A model generated the notes under the pieces. The model made no database searches. It was not told the origin of the DNA and saw only the letters and a program-made list of their open reading frames with translations. A stretch of 64,000 nucleotides of DNA from Deuterostichococcus epilithicus (Eukaryota; Chlorophyta; Trebouxiophyceae; Prasiolales; Stichococcaceae): positions 2,418,001-2,482,000 of the forward strand of contig JAVTLE010000010.1 of NCBI GenBank assembly GCA_033439295.1, in the 5' to 3' direction. The stretch's first letter is position 1. Every line of letters starts with the position of its first letter. This document shows, one piece after another, positions 1 to 10,260 of the stretch. The position numbers were made by a program, and so were the translations under genes.

Positions 1-26
1 GGGACATCCCGTCTCGGAGCGCGCAC

Positions 27-732
27 CGTCAGTGCAAAGATGATGGCGATCAGGAAGTTGGTGAATACATAGTCCAAGAAGGTGTGGATGGGCAGGCGGC
101 CCCGCCGCTCCTGCAGTGCACAAACCGACAGGTTTCTTCTTGCTTGTTGGTCTTGCATGTCGCCTTTGTCGCGACACATGCAGAGACATCAGGCAGGAAG
201 GCCTGGATCGCGACCCAACTCCGCTACGCCTGCAATTTCCTGCGGCGTCATCCGCATCCACGGCGCAGTCCCCACCCCACAGCATGCACACTGTGCCGCT
301 TCTGACCCCCAGCACACAACACAATTCATCAACAAGGCTTGTGCACCGCCCGGGGGTGCATGCCTGACGACTTTAGAGGGCAGAAATTGATTGGCGACGA
401 CCAGCGCACTCACCAGCAGGTTGAAAATGGCAGGCCATGTTCCCAGCAGGATGAGGGCGGCAACCATGAGCTGCAGAGCATTGGTTCCGCATCATTTGAC
501 GAAACTCTCGTATGCACAAATGCGATGAGCTCTGAGGCAATGCATTGCGGGCGCTTTTGGCTAACAGTCATGCGCTAGCGCATGAGCTACAAACAGGCAC
601 GAAGTCGTGGGGCTGGCCGCAGGCACACTACATGATGAGGAAGACACGCAAGAGCCGCGGTTGCCTTATTCTGAGGAGAGATTGAAGTTTACATACCGCG
701 ATGCCGCCGCCCTTTTCCTCGACCACGTACAT
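27..732 (-). CDS. UPS: Ureide permease-like transporter, 5' part (partial)
   Basis: Three in-phase exons read 697-732, 414-470 and 27-110; the last donor (GTGCGC) lies at 26-21 and the gene continues off the left edge. The start ATG at 732 opens MYVVEEKGGGIA, followed by a membrane segment with LLGTWPAIFNLL, then ERRGRLPIHTFLDY and a second membrane segment. This order and the motifs GTWPA and ERRGRLP-HT-LDY are those of plant ureide permeases (UPS family, about 10 membrane helices, uptake of allantoin, uracil and related ureides at the plasma or plastid membrane). Only the first ~59 residues are present, so substrate cannot be judged. Donors are GTATGT, GTGAGT and GTGCGC; acceptors are CTGCAG. 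The family call is firm for the fragment; integrity of the rest is unknown. Confidence 0.8.
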
Positions 733-2104
733 GCTGACGGATCAGCGAGGCGAGACGTGGACGTTCAGCTTGACGGCGAAAGACGGTCTCTGCAATGTAT
801 GCAAGAGGGGCTGTCAGACGATTGCCACAGCGGGATGACCATGGCGTCGTCAAGGCCTACTTTCGATTCGGCTGCTGCGATCGTGCTCTGGTGACAAGAG
901 CAAAGCAACGCCTCCCCCATCTGGCGTCGCCCCCATCTTTTCACACCATGGCCACCACAGCAACTGTATGATGTCGTAGTATGTGTCGGCGTTGCGACTG
1001 GTGCAAGTTTTTCTCCTACCCACTCCCCGTCTTTGCTGCGCAATCACATCTATAGAGAAGCAAACACAGAATGCCGCCTTGGACGGCGCTCAGCAGAAGG
1101 CACCCGTCCATCTAGCACGGGAAACGGGAAACGGGAAACCCCCACATCAGCATGCATGCACGACAGTGAAACTATCAAGGACCCGCTGGGCGACCAGCGG
1201 CATCCCGCAAGATCAGCTCCACCGCAATGGCGCGACAAACCTTGTAAGGCTGCAGAATGTCCCAGGCGATCATGCATACGAGGGGTGGGCACCGGGCAGG
1301 AACCTGTCGGGTTTGAGGGTACGACCTGACAGTGAGTATGCGTGCAGCACCACTGATTGATCATCAAGGACCCGCTGGGCGTCCGACGGCATCCCACAGG
1401 CTCAGCTTCGCCGCAGTGGCACGCAATGATTTGCAAGGCTGCAATCTGTTGTGGGCGATCAGGCGCATGGACCTACGACTAGTTCAGGGCGAGCTCTTGA
1501 GTCATGGTGAGCGACTCCGGCTCTGTGACGACGGAGCAACCCGATCGTCGATCGTGAGGAGCCATTGCAATTCTGTGATATTTGCCATTCCCTAGCACAG
1601 CGAGCCAGGTGTGTCGGGGCGCGATCCTCGTGTTCAGCCCTAAAATATTCTAGGCGTCGCCAGCGAACCGGCAGCTGCCCAAGGGGCAAACACGTCGGTG
1701 GTGATCCACATGGATAAGATGGTCTCCTCTTTGAGCGAGCAGGCCGTTTACTCGTCAGACGGAAGCACACACCTTGACACTGATGGGGTTTGGTTGAGGT
1801 CGACTGACGATTGGCAGTGCACCTGCGCTTTCTGCGGCCAGAGTTCCGCACAATGGGCCTTGTGAACGCCGATGGATGTGTAGCGTGCTGTCAAGTGGTT
1901 GAAATGCCGATCTAAGACCCCGTACAGCGACGCGGGCTTCCAAAACCGATGGTTTGTCACAGCGGCAGACCCATGCCGACCACGTGACAGTGACAGTTGG
2001 ATTCCCTTGCGACCATCCAGATTATTTATGCTAGGAGAACCCAGCCGAGCCCAGCACAGCCCAGGCCTCCCAAGGCGGCATAAACTGCGACTGTGCACGT
2101 CCTC
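733..2104. other. Intergenic spacer between ureide permease and RCE1
   Basis: No exon with a recognisable motif was found on either strand. It must hold the ureide permease promoter (right of 732) and the 3' end of RCE1 (left of 2105). Open frames here are short and do not join with good splice sites. The one structured item is a degenerate direct repeat, listed separately. Confidence 0.5.
1150..1460. repeat. Degenerate direct repeat, ~115-bp unit, two copies 189 bp apart
   Basis: Copy 1 covers about 1150-1270 and copy 2 about 1335-1460. Both share a near-identical core starting at 1174 and 1363 (ATCAAGGACCCGCTGGGCG) and a second matching block ending at about 1260 and 1449 (GGCTGCA). The copies are diverged by substitutions and small indels. 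No open frame, terminal inverted repeat or target duplication was seen. Confidence 0.7.
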
Positions 2105-4120
2105 TCAGCGCCGGCCCGGCAGCGCCCCAATGATGCCGCCGCCGGCGCCGTAGAACCCCGGGTCTGTCAGCGGCCGCAGCAGCACGCCAAACAGGCCGAC
2201 GCCCGCAGCGGTTGCGCCAGTCAGCAGTGGCGCCGCCGGGTGAGCCGTCATGCGGTCAAAGTCCGGGAAGCCGAGCGCGTTGCACAGCGAGTGCACTGCA
2301 ATCGGCGCCGCGAGGTGACCGCTCCGGACGAACAGCCAGGTGGAGTACCAGCCAAAGATGCTGGTGTACAAAAATTGCGCCAGCACCTGCGCGGCGAGGG
2401 CATCGGGGAGGGCGTCATGGCCCTGAAACATCCTGTGTGTAATCTGCTGATGAGGGCCGTGGGCAGTCGTCCGGCGACTGCCCCCTTCATGCAAACGGGC
2501 ATGAGCAGGAGTGCCACTCCGCGTTGACCCAGGGCCCCTGCGATGACAGCGCATCCAGCAGCCTGCCACGTCGGCGTGCAAGCACCTGCTGGCTGACAAC
2601 GGCGAACGGTCCCTGCTGCACACTGGTCCGCATGCGCCATTGCATCGTGATCGTCGCAGATGGGCACCTGCTGGCTGGCGGCAGCGAGGGGCCGCCGCTG
2701 CAGGGTAACCAGCTCGTACAGGTGGTGCAGATGCGCCGCGCCAAAGTACAGCGGTACGAGCGCCACCGTGCGCTTCAGCGATGTGCCCTGCGCAGTAGGA
2801 TCACGTTGATCGCCTCCACGTCCATCCAAGAAGAAGGATGCCCAGTAGGAGATGTATCCCCCGGCTGTGGCTGGGCGGCAGCGACACGTCAGCAGAGTCA
2901 TGGACGGGCTGCCGCCCGTCAAGCGTGCTGCATCCTGTCAAGCCTTCCTCGATGTCCAAAAGCGACGCTCGCACGCCGCCGGAACCTCCAGGGCCACATG
3001 CACTGCAGGGGCGGCCAGGAGAGGCGGGCGCGACCCTAATCCCAAATTCGGCAGCAGCGGCACCATGCAGGCTCGGCCAGATGCATAGGAGGGCGGGCAT
3101 GCATCAGAGCACCCGAGGCAGTGGCCGTAACAGCGGCGACGCACATGTCTGTATGTATGCATCAAGACGACCAGGCATGTGTGGGCGCACCCCCAGCAGC
3201 AGCAGCGGCGCCATGCAGGCGCGGAAGGCGAACTCCTCTGTGACGGGCGCGATCAAGTAGTCGCGCAGTGCCCTGGGTCCCGCCGCAGGCGCCGTCCTCC
3301 TCTGCCGCTGCTCGCTTGCCGCACCGTCCTGCTCGTGAAATTCAAACATGGCGGATGACACAAGCCTGTCGGCTGCCATCGACACATTGCTTTTCTGCTC
3401 ACTCGACAGCCGTGCTAGGCACTCGAGGTGGAATGCACATGGATCAACTCCGACAGAAAAACCCTGCCTGCGATGCCGTGGCAACCGGGCAGGTCACTGC
3501 ACAGGGTGCTGCCCCCACTTGTGCGCGCCTGCTCCGGCAAGGTCTTTGCAGCGTCCGCAGTTCCGAGTCAGCAGTGGTCACCTCATCCCTCCGCCGGCGA
3601 CGCCTCTGCCTCTCCTCCAGGCGGTCGACCGCCAGCAGCGACAGCGGCCCCAGGAACAGCGCCGCCGTCAGGGCTACCGGGCCGCACACCGCCCGCAGCA
3701 GGCCGTCTGTTTTCAGGCCCAGTGCCGCTGGCAGCAGCCGCCACGCTTTGCCAGCGTCCTGTGTTGCGGTACATGATGTGAGGCACGGTGCGGCGGCCGA
3801 TGCAATGCGCGATGCCGCCCAGCACCCGTAGCTTGAACCGCCGCTGAGGCACTGTGCATGCGCCACGCTGCTCCTGGCAGCACGGCCACGAGCATAGCCT
3901 TACTGTTACCCATACAGGGAACCATACAGGGAACCACCTGCGTATGGGCGTGCAGCGCGTGCCACATGGGCAGCCACGCCACGCAGCAAGCCGCCAGTGC
4001 GCAGGCGGCGCGCCGATAGATTGTATCCGGGTCATCTCGTGGCAACGGCCGGCCGCGGTGCATCGGCAGCACATACGCGGCAGCAATGACGGCGCACTCC
4101 ACCCACGGCCGCCAGGTCAT
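2105..4120 (-). CDS. RCE1: CAAX prenyl protease 2 (RCE1/FACE2)
   Basis: ER-membrane glutamic intramembrane protease that removes the -aaX tripeptide from prenylated CAAX proteins. Five exons, all joined in phase 0: 3938-4120, 3582-3758, 3191-3328, 2668-2787, 2105-2422; about 311 aa, close to the usual ~300-330. Visible landmarks in order: LPRDDPDTI in the first loop, TAALFLGPL, the catalytic APVTEEFAFRAC (paired glutamates), the histidine motif FGAAHLHHLYE, then GWYSTWLFVRSGHL and HSLCNALGFP, and RPLTDPGFYG near the C terminus. The ATG at 4120 is the first in-frame ATG; the open frame extends upstream to 4315 without one. The 3' splice site of exon 3 (3328) was chosen for its pyrimidine tract; in-frame alternatives lie 20-30 bp downstream. 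Divergently arranged with PUS1. Confidence 0.9.
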
Positions 4121-4853
4121 CGTGCGCCAGGCGCTAGCGACTGAGCTGTAGGGGCTCGATGACGGTCCCCTGGCAGCCAGGCTGGCTGGCGGTGACCGTG
4201 CGGCGGCCGCTGGCGGTATTATTGATGAGATGAGGTATGGTTTGCTGTGGATTAACAGACTGAGGATGAGTTCAGGCCCTGTTTGCCGTGGCCTCCAGGG
4301 CCGTGGTAGTGCCACGAGGTACGCGGCACGGTGTGGCGGTTGTGTGATGGCCTGTTTACCGTGGCCTCTGTATCAACTCAAAATAGCGCTGCGAGGTGCA
4401 TGTAACTCGGAATGCGTACTGTTGCCTTATCAACGGGCTCTTTGGATTCGAACCCACATAAACAGCAGCGCACAATCGTACCAAGTACTTGCACGGAAAT
4501 ATGATCTTCCGGAAGCAGTTGCGACAGTAGCGGAAGGTCCTGCCCAGCATGGCGGGCCGCTGCGCAAGATCACCCGCAGATGCTGCCCCGCATGCTGCCA
4601 GTCGATGTCAGCGCTGCTGCGCATCGCTTGTGAGCGCCGCTCGCTGTGCCGACGCCTCATGCTCCGTACCAGTTGGACCACGCGCCAGCCTATCTGGGCA
4701 ACACGTTGCCCGAGAGTGACTTCGGCATCGCGTTCGATCGCAACTCTCGGCCCGCCGCCGCCTCCAAGCCGCGCACCTTGGTCGCAGGCATCCGCTCGCA
4801 CAGCGTCGCTGTTCGGCGCATCGTCAGCGCAGCCGCAACGGCGCAGCTCTGCC
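4121..4853. promoter_or_regulatory. Shared divergent promoter region RCE1 / PUS1
   Basis: The 733 bp between the start codons of RCE1 (-) and PUS1 (+) contain no other supportable gene and must carry both promoters. A T-loop-like string (GGATTCGAACCC, 4444-4455) occurs here but no tRNA cloverleaf could be folded around it. Confidence 0.45.
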
Positions 4854-7800
4854 ATGGCGACATCCGCACACCAGGCCGCAACAGCTGCGCCGCCCGCCGA
4901 CGAGACTGTCAGCCCGGCGGCAGCTGCCCAGTCGCCGGCCGCACCGCCAGCAGCGGCGACGGCTGCGCCAGTGGTGGACGGCACGGCGGCCGATTGCACG
5001 GCACCTGGCGGCCAGCAGGGCACCGACGCTCAGCTCACCAGGAAGCAGCGGTCGGCGTCGCCACAGCCGCAGCTGCAGGGCGAGGGCGGCTGCGGCGAGG
5101 GCGGCCGCATGAAGCTGGGCAAGCGGAAGGTGGCGCTGCACATTGCCTACCTCGGCACCGCTTTCCGAGGTGCATTTTCGTGGCTGCGACTGGTAGCGTA
5201 GTATCTGGCCAGTTGTCTCGCATGCATCCCATTTAACACGCCGCTCATGTCGCATGGTGGCCGGGTGTGGGTGTCACTGACACAGCCTCTGGCTGGGAAG
5301 CGGTATGCCTAGACCTGCACTTCTGCGCGAGCTGCGGCTCAGCTGTCTCGCTTCGGCCAATCGCCTCCACATCTCTGGCAGCCTCACACCCGCCAGCTTG
5401 GCGCATCCGCAGTCATGAGGGCAGTTGGAAGGACCTTGCATCCGTGACGCCTACAGTGGTATAGGGTTGTGCACATCAAATGCCCCTCAACGCCTGCAGG
5501 CCTCCAGGCGCAGCAGTCGCTGTCGACGCTGGGGGAGGGTGACACTGTGGAGGATGCGCTCGCAAAGGCGCTGGCCGTTTCGGGCGGCATCGCGCCCAGC
5601 AATGCGGCCGACCTCAAGAAGGTCGGCTGGTCGCGCAGCAGCCGCACCGACAAAGGTGCGAAATATCAAAAGTGCGAACTCTAGTATGTCCTTTGAAAGG
5701 CTCGTACGTCGTTTTGTGACTTCTTTTGACATCAAGGCCCGGCACAGCACGGCGGTATGCCACACTCGCACGGAGGCAAATGCTGGCGGAGACGGGAGGT
5801 TGCCACACACCTGGCGGCTTGAGGAGGCGGACGGTCATGCAGTGGGCCGCGCCGACAGGCTGTCAGAATTTTCTCCACCGTGCAGCCATGCAAACATTTC
5901 ACCACCTGACACCATGCCACTCACCAGCTCAGGGTCTCGGCACCGAAACCTGTTTGATACCTGTTTCAGATCATTTTTGAACCTGTGACACTACTGCCGC
6001 AGGCGTGCATGCACTGGCGGGCGTGGTGGCGCTCAAACTGGAGTGCAACCCAAACGCCTTTGCCGATGACCCGGAGGGTTTGGACATCGCTCGGGTGCGC
6101 CTGTCTGGCTTTGCTGGTCGGATGTCTTCCGATATGCAACGCTGCGCAGCCACAAGTTCAGCAGGCCTGCAGCTCTGCGAGCGACTCCTCCAGTGAAACC
6201 CTGCACGGGGCTCTTCACCAAGCATGGCTGAGATGCAGCGCACCAGCAGGGCTTTCGCAACAGCCTTTGAAATCTTTGCTCACCACGATCGAGGATGGCC
6301 CTGAGCCTGGCGCCGCGCAGGGAGTCAACGAGCACCTGCCGCCGAGCGTGCGGGTGCTCGCGGCGCAGCGCATCAACAAGGGCTTTAATGCGCGCGAGCG
6401 CTGCGGCCACCGCACCTACCACTACTTCCTGCCCGCCTCCGCCATCGGCCTCGCGCTCGACGGTGCGCGGTTTGATCTGAACCTGAGCTGAGGCCGGCGC
6501 TTCAAGGCTGCAGGGCAGGGTTCAGGGTTTTGTGGGCACAAAAGTGTGGCGACCTGCGCGTTGCTGAGGTCAAAATTTTGGAAACGCGAAAGTGGGTGTG
6601 CGCGACGCGATGCAGGCGGCGAGGAGGACGAGAGGCGGCTGGGGCTGCTGCGGGCCGCGCTGGCGCTATTCGAGGGCACGCACGCGTTCCACAATTACAC
6701 GAAGCGGAAGCTGTACCGTGCCGACACGCGCGAGGCCGCCGCCAGAAAGGTGAATATAAGCAATTTTGTTGTGGTTCTGGATGATGATTTCCTCCACTCC
6801 CCCGCACAAGGTTCGCATCTTGGTGCGCTTGACAGGATTCATCTGATGTTATGAACAGCCAGTGGACGCTCGATGTGGCACAGAGGGAAGCTTGCAGAGG
6901 CGCCACCGCACGTCACGCTGCCCGCCTGGCGATTGTGGATGGAGATCCTGCATTCCTCCGCTGGGCCGGGAGCATTCGCTTTTCGCCACAGGGCCAGGAG
7001 CTCCGCCGCCGGCGGCGGCGCGGGGCCGGTGAGGAGGAAGCCGCGGCAGCGCCAGCGGGCGGCGGCGGCGAGCCGGGCGCCGCCGTGGCGGGCGCCAGCG
7101 CGCAGGCCGCGCAGCCGCAGCAGCAGCAGCAGCAGCAGCAAACAGACGCTGCTGCGCCAGTCGAGGCGACATCGGCCGCAGCATTCCCCCCGTCGGCCGA
7201 GGCGACACCCCCAGCGGCTGCGGCTCCGGCGGACGTGCCGCTGCTGCAGGCGGCGCCCATGGACGAGGACGACGATGACGTGGCACCGGATGATGAGGCG
7301 GCAATGGCGGTGGACGCACCCGGCGAGCGGTTCAACACGCTTGGGTGAGCGGCTGCCGCCCGACAGCAAGTTGTGCTGCACAGCACAAGCAACATGCCAG
7401 CCAGGGCACAGTTCCAGGGGAGACCTGGTCGACCAGCTCGACACCGTCACGGTGAATCCCAGGAGAGACTGGTCGGGGCCATGCACTGCGGCGGTGGAGG
7501 AGGCAACAAGCAGGGCGCATCTGGGTTGGGACCTGTTCAATGAAGCTTGTGCAGGGTTCGAGTGTGCGGTGCTTACAGCCTTCCTCTGACGCCTGTCCAA
7601 TGTGGAGTCGTGGAGCTCTGCTATCGGCAGCTATCGGCAGGCTAGCTAGCCATGCTGTGACGGTCACGCACAGCAGCAGCCTGGGGCAGTCGGCCTCCGG
7701 GAGCCCTCAAAATACATTCGACAGTCGGCAGTCGGCAGTCGACAGTTGATATCCGGGAGCCCTCAAAACTCATTCGACAATGGCCAGAAGTAAGGCAGCT

Positions 7801-9641
7801 CGTGTGCCACAGGTGGGGCCACGAGCCGAAACCGGCAGGCCGGGCAAGCGGCTGAGTCACTGCCGCAGGCCGTGTCCAAAGTTCCCTGCCCGCAACCCCG
7901 CCACCGCATCTCTCGGCCAGCAGCATTCACCCTGAACCCTTCCGACCGCAGGTGGAACCACGAGATGCGGCCGGCGGACCGCATCGAGCGGTCGCACCAC
8001 CGCCACATGCGGGAGTGCCGCCTGGAGGGCGGACCCGCGCCGCTGGCGCCGGGAGGCCCTGCAGCACTCAAAATCGTCATCGCCGGCGACTCCTTCATGC
8101 TGCACCAGATCAGGTGCGCCGTCCCACCCTGTGCTCCCAGAGCCACGATTGGCCGGAAAGCAGACAGCAAGCATGATGTGCCGGTTCCCAGAGGGTCGTT
8201 GTTCGGCAGTGGCCGTCCGATTTTATTATTAATTGCTCTTGCGAAGTGTGGACATGCAAACCGCAATTTTTGCCTTGCCCAGTCCGACATCATGCACAGA
8301 ACTGCGTTCAGAAGTGCGCATCCATCCATCTTCCAAAGCTCGGGCCACTGGCTGAAGTGCTCTCTTCGCCTGCCTGCCTGCAGGCACATGGTGGGCGCCG
8401 CGGCGGCGGTGGCCACCGACCGCGTCAGCTTGGAGTTTGCAGAGGCGACGCTGCACGTGCCGGCGCGCGCGGCGCTGCCGCTGGCGCCTGGCGCGCCGCT
8501 GGCGCTCGCCGACAATGCCTTCCTCACCTTCCCCAGGCGCGCGCGCAGCCCCCACAGGCCTGTGGTTCATTTATCTACATACTTGATAATGAACGTGTCA
8601 AGGGCCTTCCGGCAACGCCTTTCTGACCTCCCCCAGGCGCGCACCAGACCTATGTTGCCCCACCAGACCTGAAGTGCCCAACCCAACTTATATTTGCGTC
8701 AAGCACGCATCGGCCCTAGACCTGTGATGGGCAGTCTTGCTCCTGGTGAGCGCTTGCCGCAAGCTTTTAGGGTTCTGTAACCCTAAAACTCAAAGCGGGG
8801 CTTTCTCGTCCCGGAAACACCCTGCGGCGTACTCTGGGGCGTTGGGCCCAGAGCAGCAGCGGCGGCGCCAGCTGCAGGCTTGCCGGCACAAGCATGCAGA
8901 GCGGCAATGTCAGAGGGTGAGTCCGCCGCTGTGTCCGCCACTGCAGGGAGCAGCCCGGCGGGCCCCTGAGCGTGCTGGCGCTGAGTGGCGACCGGCTGAC
9001 GTTGCGCGAGGGTGGCAGGGCCCTGCAGCGGTCCTTCGAGACGGAGGTGCGCACCCGACCTCTTTTTTTGCAACTAGAACAAATATAAGGAGAAGCAAGA
9101 CAGCGGTGCGCGCCCGACCCCAGCGTCGAGCTGTGCAGGGCTGCAAGCACGTTCGCAGGCAGGTTTGCATGGTTCAGGCTCCAGAAGATCCTTGGTGCGC
9201 ACCTGTGGACGCCCCGTCTTGCAGCCCGTCGACCAGCCCTGCTCTGCTCCTCCAAGGCCCAACGGCGCTGCCAGCTGCTGAACCGCACGCCACGAGTGTT
9301 GGGTGTCTGCAGAGGCGTGTGCCGTCCGGCCTCTGGGTGGCGAACACAGCCGGAATGGATGACTCCAGTGACGCTGAGCATGCACGCTTCTGCAGGTGCT
9401 GCATCCCCACATCAGCACGCTGCTGGAGGGGTCGGAGTGGGACGCCTGGTGCGAGAGGCTGGCCACGCTGGCGTACCGACCGGAGGCTGTTCAGGAGGTG
9501 CTGGCGGCGGCGCAGGCATGGAAGGCGCAGCGGCGGCCGCCGCGGCATGGAAAGGGTGCCGATGCTGATGCAGCGCTGGCTGCTGGTGTCGGAGAGGCCG
9601 CTGCTGGCGCCGAGGCGACGGCCGCCGGCACTGCTTCGTGA
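4854..9641 (+). CDS. PUS1: tRNA pseudouridine synthase, TruA/Pus1 family
   Basis: Isomerises uridine to pseudouridine in tRNA. Ten exons: 4854-5169, 5500-5655, 6003-6094, 6321-6462, 6616-6749, 6992-7344, 7952-8113, 8384-8536, 8947-9046, 9396-9641; 617 aa, every junction in phase. Motifs: [12 protein letters not shown], catalytic Asp in [10 protein letters not shown] (about residue 155), [52 protein letters not shown], and [14 protein letters not shown]. The N-terminal ~85 residues are Ala-rich and could be a targeting or disordered tail. Exon 6 (118 residues) is low complexity with a poly-Gln tract and an acidic patch; it interrupts the catalytic domain just before the WNHE segment. The exon 8 donor reads CCCAG|GCGCGC, best explained as a GC-AG intron, because the next exon then continues in frame (phase 2). 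Shift of that donor to a downstream GT is possible but adds residues. Confidence 0.93.
7108..7141 (+). repeat. CAG-rich tract encoding poly-Gln in PUS1 exon 6
   Basis: Run of CAG/CAA codons giving eight consecutive glutamines inside the low-complexity insertion of PUS1. Confidence 0.9.
7696..7779. repeat. Short direct repeat with GGCAGTC microrepeats in PUS1 intron 6
   Basis: A 28-bp block beginning TCCGGGAGCCCTCAAAA occurs at 7696-7723 and again at 7752-7779 with one or two mismatches. Between them lie three copies of a CAGTCGG/GGCAGTC heptamer (7722-7743). Intronic; no coding role. Confidence 0.8.
8765..8788. repeat. Perfect inverted repeat with telobox-like arms
   Basis: TTTTAGGGTT at 8765-8774, loop CTGT, then its exact complement AACCCTAAAA at 8779-8788. 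It lies in PUS1 intron 8, the intron with the apparent GC donor. Confidence 0.9.
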
Positions 9642-10260
9642 GGTGTCCTTCAGGGGGACGGAAGTGCGGCAGGCGGCCTTTGAGGATCCATTGCGCACGC
9701 GCTGGCCGGCATTGCGTCAGAGCAGTTGCACTCGGATAGGCACTCAGCCGCCAGCTTCTCTGATGGATCCCGAAGCAACTGGCAACGTGCACTGGCACCT
9801 GCACCTCGCACAGCTGTATTGCAAGGTGCTTGTGTGCCGATCGTGGGGAGAGAGAGCGTGTCGTTGTTTGCAGCTGCTCTTGCAATCACATCTCTAGCGT
9901 AAAACTGGAGTCGGAGGCCAACAACGATATGCTGGCAAAAGCAAGCCCCAAAGCTGCTCAACGACCAAATCCGGAAAGACTGAAGACAACTACACTTGCC
10001 TACAGCATCAGGTATTGCGATTAAAACATTCTGAGCTGACCTTGATCATATAAGCAATCAATTCTCCACAATGCATGCCTCTCACCAATGCCTGGCATGC
10101 CGTTGCGCCCCTGCAAAAAGCGGCCTCCCGCAGAACATGCACTTCATGCAGCTGCAGCTTGCACCGCCTGTGGCTCAACTCTGGCAGAGGCAATCCTGAA
10201 GGGAGTTTCGACTCTGATGGCGGCCCGCACTCCTCCCTGAATCTGTCAAAGCCTCTCGTC
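9642..10260. other. Intergenic, convergent 3' ends of PUS1 and the protein kinase
   Basis: About 620 bp between two stop codons on opposite strands. Nothing recognisable on either strand; expected to contain both 3' UTRs and poly(A) sites. Confidence 0.5.

Noticed and set aside
4442-4456. tRNA-like T-loop GGATTCGAACCC
   Set aside because: No matching T stem, anticodon arm or acceptor stem could be paired on either strand.
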